Positions 57,153 to 64,000 of a DNA stretch of 64,000 nucleotides are shown in pieces. Each line of letters opens with the position of its first letter. Position 1 is the stretch's first letter. Source of the stretch: Acidiferrimicrobium sp. IK. GTDB taxonomy: Bacteria; Actinomycetota; Acidimicrobiia; Acidimicrobiales; Palsa-688. The notes beneath the pieces were generated by a model. The model worked only from the letters and a program-made list of their open reading frames with translations. It was not told where the DNA came from and did not search any database. The position numbers and the translations under genes are program-made. The stretch covers positions 365,667-429,666 of the forward strand of contig NZ_JAIMCB010000003.1 of NCBI RefSeq assembly GCF_025499425.1. Direction: 5' to 3'.

Positions 57153-58100
57153 GTGACCTACGGCATCACTGTCCCCTTCGACAACGTCCCCTTGGCCGAG
57201 CACCGCGAGTGGTTCGAGGAGCTGGTCGACTTGGGCTACACCGACGTGTGGTCGTCGGAGGCGGACGGGACCGACGCCTTCACCCCCTTGGCTCTCGCCG
57301 CCGCCTGGACGCCATCCCTCCGGCTCGGCACCGCCATCGTCCCCGCCTACACCCGCGGACCGGCGCTTCTGGCCCAAAGCGTCGCCGCGCTGGCCGAGGC
57401 CGCGCCTGGCAGGTTCGCCTTCGGCATCGGCACGTCCTCCAACGTGATCGTCGAGTCGTGGAACGGGATGGAGTTCACTGAGCCCTACAAGCGCACCCGC
57501 GACTCGGTCCGGTTTCTCAAGGCGGCGCTGACCGGTGAGCGCGTCGACGAGGAGTACGACACATTCCGGGTGCGGGGCTTCCGCCTGGGCCGCCCGCCGG
57601 CGGTTCCGCCGACCATCCTGGTAGCTGCTCTGCGCCCGGGGATGCTGCGCCTGGCCGGCAGGGAGGCCGACGGCGCGATCATCAACTGGCTCGGCGCCGA
57701 CGACGTGCCCCGCGTCGTGCCGGAGGTCGGGGCGGGCAAGGAGATCGTGGCCCGGATCTTCGTGTGCCCCTCCGAGGACACCGAGACCGTGCGAGGCCTG
57801 GGCCGGAGGGTCATCGCCGCCTACCTCAACGTGCCGGTGTACGCCGCGTTCCACGAGTGGCTGGGCCGGGGCCCGCAGCTGGAGGGTATGTGGAAGGCCT
57901 GGCAGGCCGGTGACCGAAAGGCCGCCTTGGCTGCCATCCCCGACGAGGTGGTCGACGCCTTGGTGCTGCACGGCTCCCCCGAGCAGGTCCGCGCCGGCGT
58001 GCAGCGCTACGTCGATGCGGGTGTCACCACCCCGGCGCTGGCGTTGCTGCCTTTCGGTATCGACACCCGGCAGGCGGTGCGGGACCTCGCTCCTCGCTAG
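57153..58100 (+). CDS. LLM-class F420-dependent oxidoreductase
   Basis: A 315-residue luciferase-like protein: VTYGITVPFDNVPLAEHREW, LGYTDVWSSEADGTDAFTPLALAAAWTPSLRLGTAI (motif LRLGTAIVPAYTRGP), PGRFAFGIGTSSNVIVESWNG, and FVCPSEDTETVRGLGRR. It has the F420-binding style of actinobacterial LLM enzymes. GTG 57153. It shares the SDAF/TDAF active-site-side motif with the partial protein at 1-317, so the two are distant paralogues. Substrate unknown. Confidence 0.85.
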   Translation: MTYGITVPFDNVPLAEHREWFEELVDLGYTDVWSSEADGTDAFTPLALAAAWTPSLRLGTAIVPAYTRGPALLAQSVAALAEAAPGRFAFGIGTSSNVIVESWNGMEFTEPYKRTRDSVRFLKAALTGERVDEEYDTFRVRGFRLGRPPAVPPTILVAALRPGMLRLAGREADGAIINWLGADDVPRVVPEVGAGKEIVARIFVCPSEDTETVRGLGRRVIAAYLNVPVYAAFHEWLGRGPQLEGMWKAWQAGDRKAALAAIPDEVVDALVLHGSPEQVRAGVQRYVDAGVTTPALALLPFGIDTRQAVRDLAPR

Positions 58101-58118
58101 CCCCTCGGGCCGGCGCCG

Positions 58119-58673
58119 CTACGGGCCGTCGGGCGGCGCGAGCGGGTCGTCGAGGAGGCAGAGCTGCTCGCAGCGCCCGGCCCGCTCGGTGAGCGGCTCC
58201 CACGCCACGCCGCCGCGAGGGCCGGCGCAGCGGACGTGAAGCCGCTCGACGGGGAGGCTGCGCGACGCGCCGCGGGCGTCGACGACTCCGATGCTGCCGT
58301 CACACTCGCGTCGGGTGACGGTGCCGGCCAGCCACCGGCTGCCGTTGCCGGGCCGCCATCTCACCGCCTCCCCGGGGCAGAGCCCGAGGATGGCCAGCTC
58401 CTCGTCGCTGCGGTCGGCAGGGGGGCCTGCGGTCGTCTTGCGCCGCGTCCGGTCCGGCGCCACCCGCACCCGATGGTCAGGGGTGTGACGCGCCGGCGAC
58501 CGGTGGAAGGGCCCCGTCCCCGCGGGGGGCGTGCCCGGGCTGCCGCTACCGACCCGCTCTCGGGCCGGGTCCCGGCCGGTCTCGGCCGGCCCGGACCGGC
58601 CAGGATCGGAGGGGGTAGGGCAGAAGACGGCCCGATCGAAGGCCCCTTGCTCGGGGGCGGCCCGGTCCGCCAT
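58119..58673 (-). CDS. Conserved hypothetical protein, start uncertain
   Basis: Frame of 184 codons. The C-terminal 95 residues (EELAILGLCPGEAVRWRPG, WLAGTVTRRECDGSIGVVDARGASRSLPVERL, RCEQLCLLD, each in part) look like a compact beta-rich domain of a type I have seen in actinobacterial hypothetical proteins. The first about 68 residues are Pro/Gly/Arg-rich and may be untranslated; GTG at about 58469 is a plausible start. It lies 6 nt after the kinase gene. No function can be assigned. Confidence 0.55.
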   Translation of the reverse strand: MADRAAPEQGAFDRAVFCPTPSDPGRSGPAETGRDPARERVGSGSPGTPPAGTGPFHRSPARHTPDHRVRVAPDRTRRKTTAGPPADRSDEELAILGLCPGEAVRWRPGNGSRWLAGTVTRRECDGSIGVVDARGASRSLPVERLHVRCAGPRGGVAWEPLTERAGRCEQLCLLDDPLAPPDGP

Positions 58674-58679
58674 TGCCGG

Positions 58680-60185
58680 CTACCAGCCGCCCGAACGCGA
58701 CAGCACGAAATCCCCGGCGCTGGCCCCGACCGCGCTCGACACCCGGAGGGTCAGCTCCTCGCTGTGGGACCCGAAGCAGCCCGGCTTCTGGACCGTCGCC
58801 GTCGCGGCCTGGCCGTCGATGCTCGTCGCCGTGGCGACCACCGACGACCCGTGAAGCACGTCCAGGCGGTCGGCGACGTGCGCCGGCGACGTGAGCTCCA
58901 CCCGGAGGGTGTCGGAGCACAACGAGAACAGATGACCGTCCACCTTGGTGGTGAAGGTGTCCACCGCGCCGGCGGGGACCAGGTTGGCGGTGATCGGCTT
59001 GGCGGCGGTCAGGACCTGGCTTCCGGTGTAGTCCGAGCGGGCTTCGCATCCGTCGGCGGCCAGCGCGTCGAGGTCGTACCAGCCCGGAAGGCACCGGTAG
59101 CCGTCGGTGTGGGGGGCCGGGGCCGCGCCGCACGCCTGGTACACCAGCGGCTGGCACGCCGGGGCGGTGCCGGGGACGCCGGCCACGTGGCGGGCCGCGG
59201 CGTTGCCGGAGCCGCCGGTGAGGGCGATCGCCGCCACCGCAGCCACCGCCAGCATCCCCGCCGACGCGCACACCGCCGCCGCGACCCGGCGCCGACGGGA
59301 CCACGGGCGGGGTCCGTCCCCGCCGAGAAGGGCCCGGCGGCCCCAGCGCCGACCGTCCCGTCGCCGGCGGCGGCTGCTGGTCGGGTCTGGTGCGGCGGCG
59401 CCGAGCTCGGTGCCTTCCAAGCCGCCGAGCACGGCCGCGGCGCTGGGCCGGCAGGCCGGGTCAGGGTGGAGCATCGCGGCCAGCGGCGCCCGCAGCACGG
59501 TGGGCACCGTCGCGGGCAGTGGGATGTGCTCGCCGCGCGCGGCCCGGGCCAGGACCGCGTCCGGCGGTCCGGCGCCCCACGGGGTCTGCCCCGTCGCGGC
59601 GAACAGGAGGGTGGCGCCGAGAGAGAACACGTCCGAAGCCGGGCCGGCGCTCTCCCCCCGGGCCTGCTCGGGGGCCATCCAGTGCGGAGTGCCGACCACC
59701 GTCCCGGCCACGGTCAAGCCGGCGGTGAGGTCACGGCTCACCGCGACGCCGAAGTCGGCCAGCGCCGGGCGCCCGGCGTCGTCGAACAGCACGTTGCCCG
59801 GCTTGACGTCCCGGTGGGTCACCCCGGCCCGGTGCGCTGCGGCCAGCCCCTCGAGCAGCGCCCGGCCGGCGGCGACCACCTGCGCCGGCGGGAGCGGCCC
59901 GCCGAGGGCGACCCGGTCGGCGAGGCTGCCGGCCAGCGCCGGCATCACGATGACCACGTCGGTCCCGTCGTCTTCCACGTCGAGGACCGGCACGATCGAC
60001 GGGTGGTGCAGGGCGGCGAGGATCTCCGCTTCCCGCCGCAACCGCCGGCGGGCGGTCTCCATCTCGAGCGCCGAGCCGCCCAGCGGCAGGCGTTTGCGGG
60101 CCACCCGGGTACCGTCCTGGGTGACTGCCAACTCGACCACCGCCATGGCGCCCCGGCCGAGCAGGCCGACGACCTCGTAACGCAC
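58680..60185 (-). CDS. Transmembrane serine/threonine protein kinase
   Basis: A 501-residue Hanks-type kinase: glycine loop LLGRGAMAVV, Lys31 in VARK, HRDVKPGN (residues 124-131), DFG (144-146) and WMAPEQ. After the kinase domain (to about 265) follow an Arg-rich juxtamembrane segment, one membrane helix (VCASAGMLAVAAVAAIAL) and an extracellular domain of about 170 residues with several cysteines and no PASTA repeats. The external part presumably senses a ligand. Start codon precedes RYEVVGLLGRG and matches family start positions. Confidence 0.9.
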   Translation of the reverse strand: MRYEVVGLLGRGAMAVVELAVTQDGTRVARKRLPLGGSALEMETARRRLRREAEILAALHHPSIVPVLDVEDDGTDVVIVMPALAGSLADRVALGGPLPPAQVVAAGRALLEGLAAAHRAGVTHRDVKPGNVLFDDAGRPALADFGVAVSRDLTAGLTVAGTVVGTPHWMAPEQARGESAGPASDVFSLGATLLFAATGQTPWGAGPPDAVLARAARGEHIPLPATVPTVLRAPLAAMLHPDPACRPSAAAVLGGLEGTELGAAAPDPTSSRRRRRDGRRWGRRALLGGDGPRPWSRRRRVAAAVCASAGMLAVAAVAAIALTGGSGNAAARHVAGVPGTAPACQPLVYQACGAAPAPHTDGYRCLPGWYDLDALAADGCEARSDYTGSQVLTAAKPITANLVPAGAVDTFTTKVDGHLFSLCSDTLRVELTSPAHVADRLDVLHGSSVVATATSIDGQAATATVQKPGCFGSHSEELTLRVSSAVGASAGDFVLSRSGGW

Positions 60186-60238
60186 CGCCGCATCCTACGG
60201 GCCGGGCGGTCGCTGCAACGGCCGGCCCGGTCCCGGCC

Positions 60239-60838
60239 CTACACGGGCAGCTGCGTCGCCTTGAACTCGTTGAGCTCCGGCCACCCCGTGACCATGTCCA
60301 CGATCCGGTTCATGGTGGACGTCGCCTTGGCCGCGTCGCCGTCAGCCCGGTCGAGCAGCCGTACGAACACCGCCCGGTCGCCGTGGATGAACGTAGGAAC
60401 GCCGAACACCTCGAGCTGGTCGACCCCGGCGGTGTGCTCCTTGCGGGCCACCTCCACCGGCCATCCGTCGTCGATCTCTGCCATCACCGCCGCGGCGTCG
60501 ACCCCGCAGCCGGCGAGGACCTCGGAGACGACCTCCCTCTTGCGGGTGTCGAGCGAGTGAGCGTGGCGGGCCTCGAACAGCGCCCGGTGCACCGCAAGGA
60601 ATTTCTCGGGTTGCCGGTCGCGTACCACGATGCCGGCGTAGTTGACGACCATGCCCGGGTACTTCTCCGGCTCGTCCCACACCGACGGCTGGCCCGCCTC
60701 TATGTGGGGCTGGTCGAGGGAGAACGCACGGAACTCGACGTCCCAGTCCGCGCCGGCCTCGAGGGCGGTCAGCAGGTGGTCGTGGGCGTTGCGGGCGAAG
60801 GGGCAGCGGTAGTCCCAGGTGACAGCGAAGGCGACCAT
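60239..60838 (-). CDS. DsbA-family oxidoreductase-like protein
   Basis: A 199-residue DSBA-fold protein: VTWDYRCPFARNAHDHLL at the N-terminus, a helical insertion, and GVPTFIHGDRAVFVRLLDR with the cis-proline. The active site reads RCPFA, one cysteine only, so it is not a disulfide isomerase of CxxC type; relatives include HCCA isomerase and mycothiol-linked enzymes. No signal peptide, so cytoplasmic. Function unknown. Confidence 0.8.
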   Translation of the reverse strand: MVAFAVTWDYRCPFARNAHDHLLTALEAGADWDVEFRAFSLDQPHIEAGQPSVWDEPEKYPGMVVNYAGIVVRDRQPEKFLAVHRALFEARHAHSLDTRKREVVSEVLAGCGVDAAAVMAEIDDGWPVEVARKEHTAGVDQLEVFGVPTFIHGDRAVFVRLLDRADGDAAKATSTMNRIVDMVTGWPELNEFKATQLPV

Positions 60839-60874
60839 GGACGGTCCAACGACACCGGAGCCTCGGTCATTCCG

Positions 60875-61744
60875 TCAGCCGCGTTCGCCGTCGACGGCGC
60901 TGGACGTGTCGGGTTCGTCCTCGACCAGCGCCAGGCGGGGCGCGGGCGCCGCCACCGGCCGGATCGGCACCATCTGGCGGGTCAGCTCGCCGAGTAGCGC
61001 CCCGAGCAGCGCCCCGCCGACGACGTCGGAGGCGTGGTGGATCTTCACGTGGACCCTCGACGCGGCGACGATCACGGCCAGCCCGTAGTAAGCGGGCCAC
61101 CACGGGTCGTCGTCGCGAAGCAACGCCGCAGCGAAGAACGCGGCGGTGGCGTGACCGCTCGGGAAGCTGCTGGTCCTCGGCTGGCGGAGGTAGAGGGCTC
61201 GGGGTCCGTCGTGCACCGGCCGGCGGCGGCGGAACATCCATTTCACCGGTCCGTTCACCAGCGCCGACTCGATGCCCAAACCGGCGGACGCCCGTACCAG
61301 GCGCCGGCGCCAGTTGGCGTCGCGCCTGCGCAGCGCTTGGATGCCGGCGATGACCAGCCACACCAGGCCGTGGTCCCCGACCGCGCTGGCCGCGTAGAAC
61401 ACCGCGTCGGGCACCGGCCGTCCTCGCAGCCGCTCGGAGAACCACCGGTCGACGACCTGGTCGAAGTCGACGATCCAGCCGTCCTCGGGCAGGGCGATCG
61501 ATGGGGGGACCCACTTCCAGCGCTCCGGGTCGGCCATCCGGTTGGCCGACGACGCCAGCGCCGCGGTGGTCCTGGCCACCGCCGGTCCGAGCCGCCCGTC
61601 GGGCGCCGGCCCGGCGGTGGCAGCAGGCTCGCCGGCCGCGGGTGCCCCTTCATGCAGGGTCGCCGCTGGGACCGGAGCGGGGCGCTCGGGGGCTCCGTCG
61701 GGGGGTGTGACAGGGGTCGTGTCAGGTCGACGCACGGACCTCAC
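60875..61744 (-). CDS. PAP2-family membrane phosphatase
   Basis: A 289-residue protein with the three acid-phosphatase motifs: KWMFRRRRP (KxxxxxxRP), SFPSGHATAAFF (PSGH) and SRVHVKIHHASDVVGG (SRxxxxxHxxxD). Several hydrophobic helices surround them. Would dephosphorylate a lipid phosphate such as phosphatidic acid or a polyprenyl pyrophosphate. The N-terminal 75 residues are Pro/Ala-rich and of uncertain expression. Confidence 0.88.
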   Translation of the reverse strand: MRSVRRPDTTPVTPPDGAPERPAPVPAATLHEGAPAAGEPAATAGPAPDGRLGPAVARTTAALASSANRMADPERWKWVPPSIALPEDGWIVDFDQVVDRWFSERLRGRPVPDAVFYAASAVGDHGLVWLVIAGIQALRRRDANWRRRLVRASAGLGIESALVNGPVKWMFRRRRPVHDGPRALYLRQPRTSSFPSGHATAAFFAAALLRDDDPWWPAYYGLAVIVAASRVHVKIHHASDVVGGALLGALLGELTRQMVPIRPVAAPAPRLALVEDEPDTSSAVDGERG

Positions 61745-61796
61745 CCTGCCATCCCCGCCACCCGCGAGGCGAGGCGCCCCACGGGTGTCACCTCCG

Positions 61797-62636
61797 TCAC
61801 GCCGGCAACGGCAGCGGCGTGGCGGGAGCCGGGAGCGCAGCGCCGGGCCGGGGGACCAGCGACAAGTCCCCGCCTACCGCGGGGCAATAGGCCCGGTAGG
61901 CGCACGTCGCGCACAGCCGGCCCGGCTTGGGGCGGAAGTCCTCCCGCTCGCAGGCCCGCTCGACCGCCGACCACACCGCGGTGGTCTGCTGGCGCAGGCC
62001 CCGGATGGACTGCTCCGAGGGGACCGTCGAGATGGCGATCGGCTCCCGCAGGTGCAGCAGCTGGACCCTGGCTGGCCGCCGGCCCAGGACCGCCTCGCAC
62101 AAGAACGCGTAGAAGTGGACGCCGACCAGCTTGGTCTGCTCGTAGGCCTCCGACGGCGCCCGGCCGGTCTTGTAGTCGGTGACCACCAGCTCTCCGTTGG
62201 CGTCGAGCTCGAGGCGGTCGATGATCCCTCGCAGGTGCAGCGTGCCGAGGTGGACCGACAAGAACAGCTCAGTGCCGAGAACCTGAACGTCGTTGGGGTC
62301 CTCGAGGGTGAAGTAGTTGTCGAGCAGGACCGCGGCGTCGGCGACGAACGCGGCCCGCTCCTCGGGGGTGAGGGCCAGGTCGGCCAGCTCCGGACCGTCG
62401 AGGACCTCCGGCACGGCCCGCTCCAGGGCGGCGTGAGCCGCTCCCGGTGTCCGCTCGCCCGGGTCGTGCTCGAACATCAGCAGCTGCAGGGCCCGATGGA
62501 CCAGCGTGCCCTTGGCTGCGTAGGGCGACGACGGCTCGGGGAGACGGTCGATCGCCGAGAGCCGGAACGCCAGCGCGCAGTCCTTGAACGACGAGACCTT
62601 CGACGGCGACAGCGATGTCGGCAGCGGGAGGGTCAC
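61797..62636 (-). CDS. RecB-family PD-(D/E)XK nuclease-like protein
   Basis: A 279-residue protein: SLSPSKVSSFKDCALAFRLS, GTLVHRALQLLM (histidine motif), LHLRGIIDRLELD (aspartate), VVTDYKTGRAPS (DxK catalytic core) and the C-terminal LCATCAYRAYCP. The first cysteine plus three at the end fit the [4Fe-4S] cluster of AddB/RecB-like and Cas4-like nucleases. Probably acts on DNA ends during repair. GTG 62636. Confidence 0.85.
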   Translation of the reverse strand: MTLPLPTSLSPSKVSSFKDCALAFRLSAIDRLPEPSSPYAAKGTLVHRALQLLMFEHDPGERTPGAAHAALERAVPEVLDGPELADLALTPEERAAFVADAAVLLDNYFTLEDPNDVQVLGTELFLSVHLGTLHLRGIIDRLELDANGELVVTDYKTGRAPSEAYEQTKLVGVHFYAFLCEAVLGRRPARVQLLHLREPIAISTVPSEQSIRGLRQQTTAVWSAVERACEREDFRPKPGRLCATCAYRAYCPAVGGDLSLVPRPGAALPAPATPLPLPA

Positions 62637-62646
62637 GCCAGCCAGG

Positions 62647-63528
62647 CTAACGAGCAGGTGTGACAGCGGCGGCGATAGCGTCCGCGACGAGCTGCGGGTC
62701 CTCCATCGGCCCGAAGTGGCCGAGGGTGGCGAAGTGCTGGCTGCGACCGGCGGGGAGCCGCTCGGCGATGAGGTCGACGATGCTTCCGGGGCCGCCGGGC
62801 GGACCGAGGTCCCCGCCTGCGACGGTCACCGGGATCTGGACCTCGCCGAGGCGGGAGAAGATGTCGGTTCGGGGGGCGCCCTCATAGACCGTTGCTTCCT
62901 CCGGTCCGGGCAGGCGCAGCGTTACCGAGCCGTCCGGCTGGTCGGCGAACCCGTGCGCGACGTAGGCCTCGACGATGCCGGGCGCCAGGATCGACAGCGG
63001 CGCCTTGGAGCGAAAGTTGGCGACCGCGGCGTCCGCCGAAGCGAAACGCGTTCGCCGGCGCCGGGCCCCGTCGGCCAGGGTGGGCGGCCCTCCCAGGCGG
63101 CCCCCGGGGGGGATGACGATCGGCTCGAAGCAGTGCAGCGCGGAGAACGTGCCCGGACGGCGCTGCTCGGCCATCAGCAGCGCTGCCCCTCCGAGGGAGT
63201 GGCCGGCCGCCACCGGGCGTTCGAGGCCGAGGGCGTCCACCACCCGGTGCAAGTCGGAGGCGAAGCTCGACCAGTCGAGGTACGAGCGGCTCGGCGAGGG
63301 ATCCGAGGTGCCGTGACCCCGCTGGTCGAGCGCCCACACGCGATGCCTGGACCGCAGGGCGGCGGCGGCGCCGATCCAAGTCCAGGCGTGAAAGCCGGTG
63401 GCGTGCACCAAGAGGATCGGCGGCCCGGAACCCCCGAAATCCCAGGTGGCGACCTCGACGCCGTCGGCGCCGGCCACTCTGGGCCCGGGCCGGGGCGGGT
63501 CGGGGACCAGGGAATCGAGAGTCGTCAC
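62647..63528 (-). CDS. Alpha/beta hydrolase
   Basis: A 293-residue alpha/beta-hydrolase: ILLVHATGFHAWTW (oxyanion), ALDQRGHGTSDPS, AAGHSLGGAALL with the nucleophilic serine, VAGGDLGPPG and FATLGHFGPMEDP with the catalytic histidine. Substrate not predictable; esterase, epoxide hydrolase or C-C hydrolase possible. GTG 63528 is preferred because the frame upstream has no domain. It diverges from the SnoaL gene. Confidence 0.85.
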   Translation of the reverse strand: MTTLDSLVPDPPRPGPRVAGADGVEVATWDFGGSGPPILLVHATGFHAWTWIGAAAALRSRHRVWALDQRGHGTSDPSPSRSYLDWSSFASDLHRVVDALGLERPVAAGHSLGGAALLMAEQRRPGTFSALHCFEPIVIPPGGRLGGPPTLADGARRRRTRFASADAAVANFRSKAPLSILAPGIVEAYVAHGFADQPDGSVTLRLPGPEEATVYEGAPRTDIFSRLGEVQIPVTVAGGDLGPPGGPGSIVDLIAERLPAGRSQHFATLGHFGPMEDPQLVADAIAAAVTPAR

Positions 63529-63601
63529 CGCCCGCCGACGGTAGGGGCGGTGCCGCCGACAGGCAAAAATGAGCGGCGGCGGACCGGGGTACGGTGCCTG
63601 G

Positions 63602-64000
63602 ATGGACGAGGTGGAAGCGGTCCGGGAAGCCAACCAGCGGTACTACCGGGCCTTCGAGTCGTCGGACCTCGACTCCATGTCAGCGGTCTGGGAGCACAGC
63701 GCCCGGGTGGTGTGCACCCATCCCGGCTGGTCGACCCTGCGCGGGTGGGGGCAGGTCGCGTCGTCGTACTTCGCGCTGTTCCAAAACGGTGGGCACACCC
63801 AGTTCGTGCTCACCGAGGAACGCCCGGAGGTCGGCGCAGACACCGCGTGGGTGTCGGTGGACGAGAACCTCCTCGGCGACGACTCCGGGGTGACCGTCGC
63901 CTGCCTCAACGTGTTCGTCCGCCACGAGGACGGCTGGCGGATGGTCGCCCACCACGGCTCGGTCGTCCACGCGGCGACGGGCGGGCTGGCGGGGGCCTAG
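63602..64000 (+). CDS. SnoaL/NTF2-like protein
   Basis: A 132-residue SnoaL_3-type protein: VREANQRYYRAFESSDLDSMSAVW, HPGWSTLRGWGQVASSYFALFQNG, VACLNVFVRHEDGWRMVAHHGSVVH. Members are small ligand-binding or isomerase-type proteins. ATG 63602; the TAG stop is the last codon of the window, so the gene is complete. Confidence 0.82.
   Translation: MDEVEAVREANQRYYRAFESSDLDSMSAVWEHSARVVCTHPGWSTLRGWGQVASSYFALFQNGGHTQFVLTEERPEVGADTAWVSVDENLLGDDSGVTVACLNVFVRHEDGWRMVAHHGSVVHAATGGLAGA

Noticed and set aside
58236..60560. Long open frame on the plus strand (over 700 codons) opposite the kinase gene
   Set aside because: It is antisense to the clear Ser/Thr kinase, is Arg/Gly/Pro-rich and has no domain; an artefact of high GC.
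61797..62636. Cas4
   Set aside because: The nuclease has Cas4/RecB-like motifs, but no CRISPR array or other cas gene is present, and stand-alone RecB-like nucleases are common in actinobacteria.
1..64000. tRNA, rRNA or insertion sequences
   Set aside because: No cloverleaf-like stretch, rRNA-like block, transposase frame or terminal inverted repeats were noticed by eye; a covariance-model scan was not possible here.

Overview
This is a high-GC (roughly 70 %) chromosomal window with the hallmarks of an actinobacterium: an Mce transporter, F420-type luciferase-like oxidoreductases, many GTG starts, mycobacterial-type steroid catabolism genes and tightly overlapping reading frames. Gene content resembles the cholesterol regulons of Mycobacterium/Rhodococcus, but the gene order is rearranged. 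That suggests a more distant actinobacterial lineage (an Acidimicrobiia-like origin is a guess). No RNA gene, insertion sequence, integrase or CRISPR array was seen, and no gene-free stretch exceeds 300 nt.

Layout. 0-3.6 kb: an F420-type oxidoreductase diverges from two DUF35 proteins and two Ltp-type thiolase-fold proteins, an arrangement like Rv3520c-Rv3523 of M. tuberculosis. 3.7-5.8 kb: two amidohydrolases. 5.9-15.3 kb: a complete yrbEA-yrbEB-mceA-F operon plus an Mce-associated protein, for steroid/lipid import. 15.4-26.2 kb: ring A/B degradation: a delta4-(5alpha)-ketosteroid dehydrogenase candidate, an amidohydrolase, an NTF2-fold protein, hsaA, hsaD, hsaC, a KstD-like dehydrogenase, an IclR regulator and an acyl-CoA ligase. 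26.3-40.0 kb: ring C/D degradation: fadD3-like ligase, three SDRs, a hotdog protein, two acyl-CoA dehydrogenases and fadA6, facing an operon of a KstR-like TetR regulator, echA20, ipdA, ipdB, a DUF35-thiolase pair and ipdC. 40.2-46.3 kb: side-chain activation: CYP125-like P450, SDR, fadD19, hsaB (reductase partner of HsaA) and another ligase. 46.4-53.2 kb: a separate, locally lower-GC catabolic island (NitT/TauT-type ABC transporter, RraA-fold aldolase, PIG-L/LmbE-fold protein, DUF6282-type hydrolase, NAD-binding dehydrogenase, GntR regulator). 53.2-56.6 kb: amicyanin-like cupredoxin, YdjC-type deacetylase, fadA5-like thiolase and an EamA transporter. 56.8-64 kb: mostly housekeeping or unrelated genes (LLM oxidoreductase, Ser/Thr kinase, DsbA-family, PAP2, RecB-like nuclease, alpha/beta hydrolase, SnoaL).

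How the genes work together. The Mce system would import sterols. CYP125 and FadD19 would oxidise and CoA-activate the side chain, and FadA5 plus Ltp/DUF35 aldolase-like pairs would shorten it. KstD/kst4D and HsaA/B/C/D would open rings A and B, and FadD3, FadE30, IpdF, EchA20, IpdA/B/C and FadA6 would dismantle rings C and D. Palindromes built on AGAAC-N2-GTTCT stand in front of at least five of these transcription units, and a KstR-like TetR repressor is encoded in the middle, so the window looks like one coordinated regulon. KshA/B, HsaE/F/G, ChsE/ChsH, 3beta-HSD and the Mce ATPase (MceG) are not in the window.
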